This document shows positions 54,286 to 63,705 of a stretch of 64,000 bases of DNA, in pieces. The DNA lies in assembly GCA_017550745.1 (NCBI GenBank), contig JAFZOG010000001.1, forward strand, positions 22,016-86,015, in the 5' to 3' direction. The translations under genes were made by a program, and so were the position numbers. The DNA comes from Clostridia bacterium. GTDB lineage: Bacteria; Bacillota; Clostridia; Christensenellales; Aristaeellaceae. Below the pieces are notes generated by a model. That model was not told where the DNA came from. It was given only the letters and a program-made list of their open reading frames with translations, and made no database searches. Each line of letters begins with the position of its first letter. The stretch's first letter is position 1.

Positions 54286-54495
54286 ATGAAAAAGAATCTT
54301 GAATTCGCTGTAATGAACTTCTTCGAAATCATTGTGCTGGTCGGACTGCTCGATCTGCTTGCCGCCCGCTTCAGCTTTGACGTCTTCACACAGACTATCG
54401 GCAGGCCAGGCCACATCACCTTTGTCATCGTATTGGGACTGATTCTGGCTGTCGGCGCTTTTGTCCAGCCTCACAGTAAAGAGCAGAATGCCTGA
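54286..54495 (+). CDS. small two-helix membrane protein
   Basis: 69 residues, not recognised. Two hydrophobic segments, about residues 11-27 (NFFEIIVLVGLLDLLAA) and 43-60 (HITFVIVLGLILAVGAF), joined by a polar loop, with a charged C terminus. AGGGAGGAAAC precedes the ATG. Divergent from and probably controlled by the LysR gene. Followed by a strong terminator, so it is a single-gene transcript. Confidence 0.7.
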   Translation: MKKNLEFAVMNFFEIIVLVGLLDLLAARFSFDVFTQTIGRPGHITFVIVLGLILAVGAFVQPHSKEQNA

Positions 54496-54516
54496 CGGTG
54501 TCTGCCATCATTCATC

Positions 54517-54552
54517 AACATGGCCGGGATGCTTTCCCGGTCATGTTTGATT
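54517..54552 (+). terminator. intrinsic terminator after the small membrane protein gene
   Basis: AACATGGCCGGG (54517-54528) pairs with CCCGGTCATGTT (54536-54547), one wobble pair, followed by TGATT. The rest of the gap to 54713 is AT-rich with nothing I can identify. Confidence 0.7.
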
Positions 54553-54713
54553 CTGATCAATTGTAGCCACCAGGCATCAGATACCTTAGTATAATTTCCT
54601 GAAGCCTTAAAACAATTTGGAAAATAGATAAGAACTGCAACCCTCAAATCCCGTTTTTTACAAGAGCGGAATACCAGTGATAGTGTACCATATTTCGCTT
54701 TTTTTCAACATCA

Positions 54714-55530
54714 TCATTCCTTGAGCAGCTCGCAGTCATAGGTGGCGCTGAAGAGCACGTCCCTGGTGGTCAGCACAATGCTTTTCATGCCGGTGTGGGC
54801 GGCGTTCCACAGCGCGTCCGCCGTGCTGTCAGCGGATTTGCGCTTCCACTGAAACCGGGAAGCGGGCAGGCTGGCTGTCACGTTCTGGCTCCCATGCCAT
54901 ACACGGGCAGTCAGCGTGGTATTCTGAATGTCTTCCGACAGGATATCCGATGTGGAAATGATCTCGATCCGGAAGCCTACCAGGTCGTCCATATCCGAAT
55001 AGACCCGCTCCACCCGCTGATTGATTCCGGTATTGCTGGACAGGTCGAGAGTCTGCCCGAAATCAGAGGACACATGGCTGGTGGTAATGGCACCGGCCTT
55101 GATATTGGAGCCTTCGATGGTTGCGGCAGCAATCTTGTCGCCTGTGATCGTCCCGGAAAGAATCTCATTCGCTGTAATCGTCGCGGCGGCAATCTGCTCC
55201 GCTGTCACCGACCGGGCCACCAGTACTGTGCCACTCAGCTGCTGCCGGTACTTTTCCTGCTTCAATTCCTGAACGGAGAGACCGGAAGCCTGAGCGTTGA
55301 TCTCATAGATCAGGCCGTCGTCCCCTCGGATGATCAGGCGTTCTGTCGCCAGGGTACCGGAGGTGATGACGTCCGCGTTCAGGGATACCACTTTCGCGTC
55401 CGTGATACTGGCGTCCGCGATTTGGGCCGTCCCAACCGCGCCGTTAGCTATCAAGGCGGCGGTAATGGCACCCAAGGCGATCTGCGCTGTGTCTATGTAT
55501 TCCGCGGACTTGGCTGTTTCAGCAGGGCGC
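54714..55530 (-). pseudogene. phage tail/minor structural protein, 5'-truncated fragment
   Basis: About 270 codons. Repeated short units of the type TAQIADASITDAKV, TAEQIAAATITANEI, GDKIAAATIEGSNIKAGAIT are typical of the shaft region of phage tail and tail-spike proteins, and the C terminus (FQWKRKSADSTADALW; SATYDCELL) is an Ig-like tail domain. The N-terminal part is missing: near 55530 the sequence passes directly into an unrelated helicase gene on the other strand. No other phage gene is nearby. Confidence 0.75.
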
Positions 55531-57340
55531 CGCAAATCATCACGGATGACGACTATAAATCCAGGCAGCTATCCGCCTTTGAATCTGACATTCGCATCTT
55601 CGTATATAACATCGACAAGTTCAACAAGGAAGACGCCAATATGAAAAAAGTCAATGAGATCATTGGCGATTCTTTCTATCAATACCTTTCTTCGCTGCCC
55701 GATTTGGTGCTCATCATGGATGAATCGCACCACTATCGGGCGGAGCGCGGCGCTGCCGCCCTGAATGAACTGCATCCGTTGTTGGGACTGGAGCTTACAG
55801 CTACACCGCTTGTTACAAAAGGCAGTAAGCAGGAGCCGTTCAAGAATGTTGTATATGAGTATCCGCTCTCAAAAGCAATTGAAGATGGTTATACCCGCAC
55901 ACCCTTTGCTGTGACTCGTACCGATATAGATTTTTATAATTTCGGCGACGAGCAGTTGGATAAGATGATGCTGACGGATGGCATTGCCTGCCATGAACGA
56001 ACAAAGACAAAGCTGGAGGTTTATGCCGCTAATCACGGAAAACCTGTCGTAAAGCCCTTTATGCTGGTGGTTTGCAAAGATACCGATCACGCCGTGTGGG
56101 TGGAAAACTACATACGCTCCGATGAATTCCGGGAAGGCGCGTACCGGGAGAAAACGATTATCGTTCATTCCAAGCAAAAGGGGTCTGAGACGGAAGCCAA
56201 TACCCGGCTGCTGCTTGGTGTGGAGAACCCGGGGAATCCGGTGGAGATTGTTATTCACGTCAATATGCTCAAAGAGGGCTGGGACGTCAATAATCTATAC
56301 ACAATCGTCCCACTCCGTACTGCGGCATCCAAAATACTGCGCGAACAAATGGTAGGCCGAGGACTGCGTTTGCCTTATGGTGAACGTACCAATGATCCGG
56401 ATGTGGATGCGGTCATGCTCACGGCCCATGATAAATTTCAAGATATTCTCGACGAGGCTCAGCGGGGCGATTCCATTTTTAAAGCTGGAAATGTTATTAA
56501 AGCTGAAGACATAGTACCCGAGCAGATTTCTTTTACACAGTTATCGATTCCCCAGCCGCCAGGCGAAATGCGTGATGGCGCGTATGCCTATACCAATATT
56601 CCTCGCTCTGAACAGACCGATGCTGTGATTGACAGAGCAAGTGATATGATCCAGCAAGAAGTATCCCGGACAATACAGAATACGCCGGAACATACGGTTA
56701 CACCTCAGGCTGCACAACGAATTGCGGAGACTGTTGCCGCGCAGATTTCTGAAAACAGGGATTTGGGAGATATTTTTCGAGAAAATGAAATGCCGCTTAC
56801 CGCATGGCTACTGTATCAGACAGAACAAGCGCATGTGGCGGCTAAAGCGAAATTCATCCCGATCCCGCGTATCAAAATCACTGACACCGGTGTAGAGGAA
56901 TATGTTTTTCTGGATTTTGACCTCGATCTGGCTGATTTCACGCACATTCCGATTCGCAATGAGCTTCTTATACAAAATTTGGAGGACATGAATGATCGAA
57001 AGCGCATCAAGGGAGATGCGATTGATTTTGAGGGATACAACCCGAAAAAGGTCATTGTAGAGGAACTGCGCAAAAAGCCGGAGATCGATTACGAAAAATG
57101 CTCTGCCCTTTTGTTCAAACTGATCACGCAGCTTTGTGATCATTACGTTGCCCAACATGGAGAAAACGGCATGCGCAACATCGTGATGATGTATAAGCGC
57201 GATATTGGAAACAAGATTTATGCACAAATGCTCCATCACTTCTATTGCAAGAATGGATTCCTTCAGGAAGAAGTCATTGGAACACGCAGTTACAATCTAC
57301 AACAATCCTATAGCTACAAAGAAAAAGTTGGTTTGTATTC
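55530..57340 (+). pseudogene. type III restriction enzyme helicase subunit (Res), fragment cut at both ends
   Basis: About 600 codons without stop. Helicase features: LVLIMDESHHYRAERGAAAL (DEAD/DEsH box, motif II), LELTATPLV (motif III), NMLKEGWDVNNLYTIVPLRT and REQMVGRGLRLP (motifs V and VI). The Walker A region and N terminus are absent at the left junction near 55530, and the endonuclease end is lost near 57340, where the frame runs into a secreted-protein gene read backwards. No Mod (methylase) gene is present. Slightly AT-rich compared with its right neighbour. The open frame continues past both junctions by chance. Confidence 0.8.
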
Positions 57341-58727
57341 CTTCCAGCGCAGTACTGTTCACATACAGGATGTAACCGTTCCCGATCACATGGCTGGCGT
57401 CGCCATCAAAAGAGGAAACGTAGGTATCCGCTGTCAGTGTCCAGGTACTGGTATCGTCCAGGATGACGGATACTGTGCCTACTTCCGTGGAAACCTGCGT
57501 TCCCTTTGCATTGGTGATCTCGCCGCTGAAGGTTCCTTCAAACGCGGAACCGTTGGAAAGGGTCAGGGTCAGGGTGGAATTATCGCCCACCAGGATCGTG
57601 CCGTTCAGCTCCTGCGCGTCCGCGATCAGCTTCGCCGTGTTGGAAGCGCCGCTCCAGCCATCGTCACACACGGACAGCAGGATGTTGCTTCCCTCGTTGA
57701 CTAAAGTCACGCCGCTCAGGGTGATCACCGCGTGGGTGTTGGTCACATGGAACATATGACCGTTCAGGCTGGTCAGGCTGCCGCCTGTCATGGTGAAGGC
57801 GGAGGTGCCGCTGTCCGCGTCGCCGGACATGGACTGGTAGATCATGATGGTGTCATAGAAGGTTGCGTTGCCGTTGCACTGGGTGTTGTTGGCGGTCATA
57901 TCGCAGTTTTCCAGGGCGATGGAGTTCATGCCCTCGATGCACACGCCCTCGGAAAGATTGGATACCAGCGTGGCATTCTTCACGGTAATGTCAGCGGTGG
58001 AATAAATGGCGGGAGAACCAAGACCGTTAGAGGTGTAGGTGCCCCCATCTACCACGACTGTACCGCCTCCCCGGTCGGTGCGGATTGGCGCGGAGGAGCC
58101 ACCGCTGGTGGTAACGGTCAGGTTGCTGGCGTAGGTGATCCCGCCACCCGTGGTCATGATGCCGCCGGAACCCTGGCCGGTGGTGGTGATGGTAGTATCG
58201 GAAATATACACGGTGGTGCCGTCTCCGTCCGCGCCGTTGGACGCCCCGTTGCCGCCATAGCAGAAGACGCCATTCGCCCCGGAAGCGGAGGATTCGATGG
58301 TGCCGCCCGTGATGGTGGTGGTGGAGCCGCCCATGACCAGCACCGCCGCGTTCAGGCCATAGAAGTTGCAGTTGTCCCCGCCATTGGAATCGCCCGTCTT
58401 GGTAACGGTGGGATTGGTGATCGTCACCTCATCTGCGGTATTGACGATCAACGCGCTTTCATCCACGGTTTCGGAAGCATAGGTTTGATCTTCCTGGGTG
58501 TCCGCAGAGGTGATTTCTGTCGCGGCAGTATATTCAAAGGAAGACGTGCTGCCGCCGGGAGGGGTGCCACCGCCAAACCCGCCATTCCCGTCGGGAGGCG
58601 TGCCCATTTCCCCGCTGGGCGGATCGCCGGGAGGATTGCCGCCGGGGCCTTCCGCCAATGCGCCGAAGGGCAGGGAAACGGCCAACAACAGGGCCAGGAG
58701 CAGAGAAACTATGCGATGCTTTTTCAT
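57297..58727 (-). CDS. secreted beta-helix-like protein, C terminus altered
   Basis: 476 codons. Signal peptide 1-25 (LLLALLLAVSLPFGALAE), then a Gly/Pro-rich linker (GPGGNPPGDPPSGEMG...), then repeats such as TTITGGTIESSASGANGVFC and APIRTDRGGGTVVVDGG that suggest a right-handed beta-helix. Closely parallels the next upstream gene (58765-59925) through the end of the helix (IGNGYILYV against ESNGYHLYV). The last ~15-20 residues correspond to helicase-side DNA and do not look native, so the true 3' end is lost. ATG 58727 with AAAAAGGAGG upstream. Probably surface-attached or secreted; ligand unknown. Confidence 0.75.
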   Translation of the reverse strand: MKKHRIVSLLLALLLAVSLPFGALAEGPGGNPPGDPPSGEMGTPPDGNGGFGGGTPPGGSTSSFEYTAATEITSADTQEDQTYASETVDESALIVNTADEVTITNPTVTKTGDSNGGDNCNFYGLNAAVLVMGGSTTTITGGTIESSASGANGVFCYGGNGASNGADGDGTTVYISDTTITTTGQGSGGIMTTGGGITYASNLTVTTSGGSSAPIRTDRGGGTVVVDGGTYTSNGLGSPAIYSTADITVKNATLVSNLSEGVCIEGMNSIALENCDMTANNTQCNGNATFYDTIMIYQSMSGDADSGTSAFTMTGGSLTSLNGHMFHVTNTHAVITLSGVTLVNEGSNILLSVCDDGWSGASNTAKLIADAQELNGTILVGDNSTLTLTLSNGSAFEGTFSGEITNAKGTQVSTEVGTVSVILDDTSTWTLTADTYVSSFDGDASHVIGNGYILYVNSTALEGIQTNFFFVAIGLL

Positions 58728-58764
58728 GGGGATACCTCCTTTTTTGATTCTGGTTGAGGAATGT

Positions 58765-59925
58765 TTACAACATGGCCTCGCCGTCCACATACAGGTGATA
58801 GCCGTTGCTTTCGATCTGATCCAAGTTGCCCTCCAACGAAGTAATGTAGCTGTCGCCGGTGAGGGCCCAGGTGCTGCTTTCGTCCAGCGTCACGGCCACT
58901 TTTCCCGCCGCGCCGTTTTCGTTGATCGCGCCGGTATAGGCGGAACTGCGCAGGTTCATTTCCAGCGAGGAAATCTCGTCCACGGTGATGACGCCTTCCA
59001 GGGTTTGATCCTGGGCGTTCAGCACGCAGTCCCCGCCGTTGCGCCCGTCCTTGCCCCAGCGTCCGGTGGAAACGATCAAAAGCGTCCTATCCTCCGAAAG
59101 GTTCAGCGCGGCACCATTCAGGTTGATGACGCTGTCAGTGTTGGTGCAGTAAAACATGGCGCCGCTTAAGCAGGTCATTTCCCCGCCCGTCATGGTGAAC
59201 ACGCTGGTGCCCACGCTGGCGTCGCCGGAGGCGCTCTGATAGAGGAGCACGTTAGCCCGGACGCTGCCTTCCTTGGTGGACTGGCCATTGCCGGAAAGGA
59301 TCACGTTTTCCAGGGTGACGGTATTCTTCCCTTCGATGATCACGGCCCGGGACTGCTCAGAAACACAGAGGGCGTTTTTCACCGTAATATCCGCTGTGGA
59401 GTAAATAGCGGGGCAGCCGTTTTTGCCGGTGGAGGTGTAACTGCCCCCATCCAAGATCATCGTGCCGCCGCCCCGGTCGGAGCGGATGGCAGCTTTGCTG
59501 GCGCTGGTTACGGTCAAATTGCTGCCAATCAGGGTGCCTCCCCCCGCCACTTGCACGCCACCTGCGCCGCCGCCCGTGACGGTAACGGCGCAGTCAGAAA
59601 TGTAGATCATGCCGTGATCGTAGGCGAACACGCCGGTGGCGTTTTGCGCCGTGGCCTCAATGACCGAATCGGTGACGGTCAGCACGGCGCTGTCATACAC
59701 CCGGATCGCGGAATTGACGCCCCGAAAGCTGGCCGCGTCCGCGCTGGAGGCATTGCCGCCCGTCTTTTGTACTGTCACACCGGACAGCGTCACCTGCTCC
59801 GTGCCGGATACGTCCACGGCGCTTTCGTCGTCTTGTGTAGCGGTATAAACGACGGTTTCCGCCAATGCGCCGCAGGACAGGAGGAGCATAACACCTGCCA
59901 TCAGGATAGAAAGAATCTTCTTCAT
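58765..59925 (-). CDS. secreted beta-helix-like protein, paralog
   Basis: 386 residues. Signal peptide 1-22 ending SCGALAE; no Pro/Gly linker. The body repeats short strands (VTLSGVTVQKTGGNAS; AAIRSDRGGGTMILDGGSYT; PAIYSTADITVKNA) as in right-handed beta-helix proteins. The segments DRGGGT, AIYSTADITVKNA and LYQSASGDASVGTSVFTMTGG are nearly identical in the neighbouring paralog, so the pair arose by duplication. Polysaccharide lyases, adhesins and pectate-lyase-like proteins share this fold; no catalytic residues are evident. Lies downstream of a two-component system on the same strand. Confidence 0.8.
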   Translation of the reverse strand: MKKILSILMAGVMLLLSCGALAETVVYTATQDDESAVDVSGTEQVTLSGVTVQKTGGNASSADAASFRGVNSAIRVYDSAVLTVTDSVIEATAQNATGVFAYDHGMIYISDCAVTVTGGGAGGVQVAGGGTLIGSNLTVTSASKAAIRSDRGGGTMILDGGSYTSTGKNGCPAIYSTADITVKNALCVSEQSRAVIIEGKNTVTLENVILSGNGQSTKEGSVRANVLLYQSASGDASVGTSVFTMTGGEMTCLSGAMFYCTNTDSVINLNGAALNLSEDRTLLIVSTGRWGKDGRNGGDCVLNAQDQTLEGVITVDEISSLEMNLRSSAYTGAINENGAAGKVAVTLDESSTWALTGDSYITSLEGNLDQIESNGYHLYVDGEAML

Positions 59926-60045
59926 GATAATCTCTCCCTTTTTGTTGGGATCTGTGATCAGTGTGCGGAAGGGATGAAACAGCCTCCCTCACATCTGACA
60001 AGGTCATTGTAAGGGAGGTTGATTGAAAATACATTGAAGATTTCT

Positions 60046-61410
60046 TTATTTTTTGATCGGGATGGAGGCTGTGAATCGCACCTTTCCGCCTTGGCAGGAA
60101 ACATCAATGCTGCCGCCATGCTTTGCAACAACTGCCTTTGCGATGGAAAGGCCCAGGCCGTAATGCTGACCTTCGCTGTTCCGGGCCTCATCCACCCGGT
60201 AGAACCGGTCGAAGAGATGCGCCAGTTTTTCCGGCGAAATTTCGTCGCCCTCGTTGACAACCATCAGGACGGCCTGATGTCCCTGCCGTTTCAGCGTCAG
60301 TTCGATTTTGCTGCCTGTGGAGTGCCGAATGGCGTTGTCCATCAGGATGGATGTGAGCTGGGTTAGCTGCGTCCGATTCCCCGTCAGCAGGAGCCCTTCT
60401 TCAATATCGCTTTGGATTTCTTTCCCCTGGTCGAAGGCCAGGTTTTCAAAGGCCAGCGTTTCCCCGGTCACGATGCGCGAATAATCGATTTCTTCCATGA
60501 GCACGTCCGCGTTTTCCGCGCGGGACAAATCCAGAAGCTGCGTGACCAGCCCGCCCATGCGCTCGTTTTCATACTGGATGTTGGCCAGCCATTCGTTTTC
60601 GCCGATCTCTCTGGACAGCATTTCGGCGTTGGTGTCGATCACGGCCACGGGCGTTTTCAGTTCGTGGCTTGCGTCTGAGACAAACTGCCTTTGCTGCCGG
60701 TCGTTTTCTTCCAGCGGCCGGATGATCCGTTTGGAGAGAAACAGAGAGATGAAGAATAAGACGACAATCGCGGCTCCGCCGACGATCAGCACATTGCGCA
60801 GCAGCGTCTGCATGCTGCCTTCGGTGACTGTATTATCCATGAACGCCACCAGCGTATATTCCGGCCTGGCAGACACCAGATAGGTCAGATGCCCGATTCT
60901 GCCGGAAGAGCGATTTCCGGCCAGGATCTCCCTGGCGATGCCGATCAGGTCCTCCTCGCTGTACACCGTTCTTTCGCCATTATCAACCGAAAGAACCGAT
61001 CCATCTTCCGCAAGCGCCACCGAATAGAAGGTAGAAAGTTGATAATCCGGCCCGCCATCCAGCGGAGGTTTTTCAAGCGGTGGTTCCTGTCCCGGATCAT
61101 CCGACGAAGGCTTTTCCGGGGGCGTTTCCATTCCCGGGTCATCGGAGGAAGGCTTCTCCGGAGGCGGCTCCATTCCCGGGTCATCCGACGAGGGTTTTCC
61201 CGGCGGTTCCTGTCCCTGGGCTGGATCATCCTGTCTCTCCGGCTGGTTTTCCAGGGCATAGAGCGCCACGTAACGCTCCAGCATATCCGCGTTTTTCTGC
61301 TGGATTTCCCGGTAGCTTGCCAGCAGGATCACGGACAGCGTCACTACGAACAGCAGGATCAGCGACCCCATGATGGACAGGATGATTTTCCTTCTGGATC
61401 GGTTAAACAT
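60046..61410 (-). CDS. sensor histidine kinase
   Basis: 454 residues. First transmembrane helix 9-31, external domain 32-205 with three 14-residue repeats (KPSSDDPGMEPPPE type, residues 72-113), second helix about 206-225. HisKA domain with H249 in DASHELKTPVAV, then N box (MDNAIRHS) and G box (GLGLSIAKAVVAKHGG). The linker after helix 2 is very short, so a full HAMP domain may be missing. Its start overlaps the response regulator gene by 8 bases. It probably senses an envelope signal and controls the secreted beta-helix genes that follow. Confidence 0.92.
   Translation of the reverse strand: MFNRSRRKIILSIMGSLILLFVVTLSVILLASYREIQQKNADMLERYVALYALENQPERQDDPAQGQEPPGKPSSDDPGMEPPPEKPSSDDPGMETPPEKPSSDDPGQEPPLEKPPLDGGPDYQLSTFYSVALAEDGSVLSVDNGERTVYSEEDLIGIAREILAGNRSSGRIGHLTYLVSARPEYTLVAFMDNTVTEGSMQTLLRNVLIVGGAAIVVLFFISLFLSKRIIRPLEENDRQQRQFVSDASHELKTPVAVIDTNAEMLSREIGENEWLANIQYENERMGGLVTQLLDLSRAENADVLMEEIDYSRIVTGETLAFENLAFDQGKEIQSDIEEGLLLTGNRTQLTQLTSILMDNAIRHSTGSKIELTLKRQGHQAVLMVVNEGDEISPEKLAHLFDRFYRVDEARNSEGQHYGLGLSIAKAVVAKHGGSIDVSCQGGKVRFTASIPIKK
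61072..61197 (-). repeat. 42-base tandem repeat inside the histidine kinase gene
   Basis: Three units of 42 bases encode KPSSDDPGMEPPPE, KPSSDDPGMETPPE and KPSSDDPGQEPPLE in the extracellular region, with a partial fourth unit (KPPLDGG). In-frame units of this length can expand or contract by slippage without breaking the gene. Confidence 0.8.
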
Positions 61411-62086
61411 CTTTCTCCCTCAATTCATAGCCCAGCCCGCGGATCGCCTTGATCTCCACCTTTGACCCGACGAAAACCAGCTTTTTCCGCGTGAAGGACA
61501 TATAGACCTCCACGTTGTTGTATTCGGCCTCGTTCTCAAAGCCCCAGATTTTCATGGCCAGCTGTTCCCGGGTCATGATCTGGCCCTGGTTACTGAGCAT
61601 ATATTCCAGGATGCGCAGTTCCTTTTCACCCAGCCGCACGCTTTGCCCGGTTGTCTCGCAAGTCAGGGTAGCGGTAGAGGTATTCAAAGACAAATCGCCG
61701 TAACGCAGGCTTCCGTCCTGAAAGCTGGCGCTGCGTCGCCCCAGAGCCCGCAGCCGGGCCAGCAGTTCTTTTGTCTGAAAGGGCTTCGTCAGATAATCGT
61801 CCGCGCCGCTGTCCAGGCCGGTGATTTTATCGTCCAGCTGGCTCTTTGCCGTCAGCATCAGGATTGGCGTTTTGACGCCGCTGCTCCTTGCCTGCCGGGC
61901 GACCTCAAAGCCGTTCATTTCCGGCATCATCACGTCCAGCACCGCCATGTCGTACACGCTGCTTTCCAGCGCCGTCAGCGCGGACGCCCCGTCCGCCACG
62001 TGATCCACGTCGTATTTTTCCTGCCTGAGCATGGCGACCAGGGCCGCAGCCATGCGTTTTTCATCTTCGGCCAGGAGGATTCGCAT
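61403..62086 (-). CDS. OmpR/PhoB-family response regulator
   Basis: 227 residues. Receiver domain with acidic E7/D8, phosphorylated D51 in LDVMMPEMNGF, T in MLTAKS and K in DYLTKPF. C-terminal winged-helix Trans_reg_C domain (GEKELRILEYMLSNQG; NVEVYMSFTRKKL). ATG 62086 starts directly at MRILLAEDE; an earlier in-frame ATG at 62113 adds an unconserved stretch. Overlaps the kinase gene, so the pair is co-translated. Confidence 0.93.
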   Translation of the reverse strand: MRILLAEDEKRMAAALVAMLRQEKYDVDHVADGASALTALESSVYDMAVLDVMMPEMNGFEVARQARSSGVKTPILMLTAKSQLDDKITGLDSGADDYLTKPFQTKELLARLRALGRRSASFQDGSLRYGDLSLNTSTATLTCETTGQSVRLGEKELRILEYMLSNQGQIMTREQLAMKIWGFENEAEYNNVEVYMSFTRKKLVFVGSKVEIKAIRGLGYELREKDV

Positions 62087-62207
62087 TCTATCACCGCCTT
62101 CCACAGGGATCATACGGCTGAAAAATTGAAAAAAGATTGAACGAATGATTCTCGACCCTGCATGGCTTGTAAAATGCTCAGGGCATAGGTTCCCATATTT
62201 TTACGTC

Positions 62208-63350
62208 TTATCCGATCTTCTCCACAAAATCTGTCATGAAATCGGAAATGTGGATCTGCTGCGGGCAAACCTGCTCACAGCTTTGGCAATGCAGGCAGGA
62301 AACGGGACGCTTTTCTTCGGGAATCGCCATCAGGGCCATAGGCGCGATAAAGGCCATGCCGCCATCCTCCACGGTCAGCAGATGTTCGTTATACAGAGCG
62401 ATCAACCGGGGAATATCCAGCCCCTGGGGGCAATGGCTGACGCAGTAATGACAGGCGGTGCAGGGGATGGATTTCCGCGCCATCATTTTTTCCGCAATCC
62501 CGGAAAGGGCATCGCTTTCCGCTTCCGTCAGGGGCTTATCCTTTTCAAAGGTCGCGATATTGGCTTTCAGCTGCTCCATGCTGGACATGCCGGAGAGGAT
62601 CATGGTCACGCCGGGAATGGATTGCAGGAAGCGGAACGCCCAGGCCGGGATTTCTTCGTAGGGCCGGAGCGCTTTCAGCGTTTCTTCGCTTGCCGCGTCC
62701 AGCTTGGCCAACTTGCCGCCCCGCAGGGGCTCCATCACCCAAATGGGGATGTTCCATTCATTCAGCAGGGCTACTTTTTCTTTCCCGTGTTGGAACTCCC
62801 AATCCAAATAATTCAACTGAATCTGGCAAAACTCCATATGGTTCCCGTAAGCGTCCAGGAAGCGACGCAGCACGTCCATTTCTCCGTGACAGGAGAAGCC
62901 CAGGTGCCGAATGCGGCCGTTCTTCTTCTGCTCCAGCAAATAATCCAGGATGCCGAACTTCGGGTCAAGATACTCGTTGATGTTCATCTCGCACACGTTG
63001 TGGAACAGGTAGAAATCAAAGTATTCCATGCCGGTCTTTTTGAGCTGCTCCTCAAAGATTTCCCGTACCTTCGGCATGTTGCGCACGTCATAGCCGGGGA
63101 ATTTGGTGGCGATGCAATAGCTGTCCCGGGGATACCGCCGCAGCGCTTCGCCCATGACGATTTCGGAGTTGCCGCCATGATAGCCCCAGGCCGTGTCATA
63201 ATAGTTAATGCCTTTCGACATGGCCTCATCCACCATGCGGAAGGCTGCTTCCCGGTCGATCCTGTTGTCGTCGCCGCCCAGAACAGGCAGCCGCATGGCC
63301 CCGAACCCCAGGGCGGACAGCTTCAAATTCTGGAAATTTCTTGTAATCAT
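62208..63350 (-). CDS. aldo/keto reductase with C-terminal 4Fe-4S domain
   Basis: 380 residues. Aldo/keto reductase barrel (GFGAMRLPVLGG; NYYDTAWGYHGG with the catalytic Asp/Tyr; ATKFPGYDV) followed by two cluster motifs, CTACHYCVSHCP and CLHCQSCEQVCP. Enzymes of this fused type are common in anaerobes and are thought to couple substrate reduction to a ferredoxin-like partner; substrates are mostly unknown. Start ATG 63350 has AGGAGGA 6 bases upstream. Forms an operon with the CMD-family gene (gap 10 bases). Confidence 0.92.
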   Translation of the reverse strand: MITRNFQNLKLSALGFGAMRLPVLGGDDNRIDREAAFRMVDEAMSKGINYYDTAWGYHGGNSEIVMGEALRRYPRDSYCIATKFPGYDVRNMPKVREIFEEQLKKTGMEYFDFYLFHNVCEMNINEYLDPKFGILDYLLEQKKNGRIRHLGFSCHGEMDVLRRFLDAYGNHMEFCQIQLNYLDWEFQHGKEKVALLNEWNIPIWVMEPLRGGKLAKLDAASEETLKALRPYEEIPAWAFRFLQSIPGVTMILSGMSSMEQLKANIATFEKDKPLTEAESDALSGIAEKMMARKSIPCTACHYCVSHCPQGLDIPRLIALYNEHLLTVEDGGMAFIAPMALMAIPEEKRPVSCLHCQSCEQVCPQQIHISDFMTDFVEKIG

Positions 63351-63360
63351 GACGATCCTC

Positions 63361-63690
63361 CTATTCTTCTGTCCAGATTTCTTTCGCCAGCCGGAACACT
63401 GCCCAACCCTTGGGCCAGCCGCAGTACATGGTGGCGTGGGTGATGATAGCCGCGATTTCCGCTTTGGTAACACCGCTGTTTTTCGCGTTCATCAGGTGAT
63501 ATTTGAGGGAGGCATCCATGATCCCGGAGGCCATCAGGGAAACCACGGTGACGATGCACTTGGTTTTGAGGTCGATGGCCTCTTCGTTCCAGACCTCCCC
63601 GAACAGCACATCGTCGTTGAGGTGCGCGAACATGGGAGCAAAGTCGCCCAGTTGGTCGCGGCCTGCCGTTTGCTTGATTTTTCCGCTCAT
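63361..63690 (-). CDS. carboxymuconolactone decarboxylase (CMD) family protein
   Basis: 109 residues with the CMD helical fold: DLKTKCIVTVVSLMASG, LKYHLMNAKNSGVTKAEI, THATMYCGWPKGW. The CxxC pair of the AhpD peroxidase branch is absent, so it belongs to the non-redox branch, whose roles vary. ATG with AAGGAAGGG upstream. Middle gene of the cyclophilin-like, CMD, aldo/keto reductase operon. Confidence 0.88.
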   Translation of the reverse strand: MSGKIKQTAGRDQLGDFAPMFAHLNDDVLFGEVWNEEAIDLKTKCIVTVVSLMASGIMDASLKYHLMNAKNSGVTKAEIAAIITHATMYCGWPKGWAVFRLAKEIWTEE

Positions 63691-63705
63691 GATGGTTCCC
63701 TTCCT

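Noticed and set aside
54795-57704. A single 969-codon plus-strand gene
   Set aside because: Only about 55530-57340 has protein-like content (helicase). The left part is the reverse of a phage tail gene and the right part the reverse of a secreted-protein gene.
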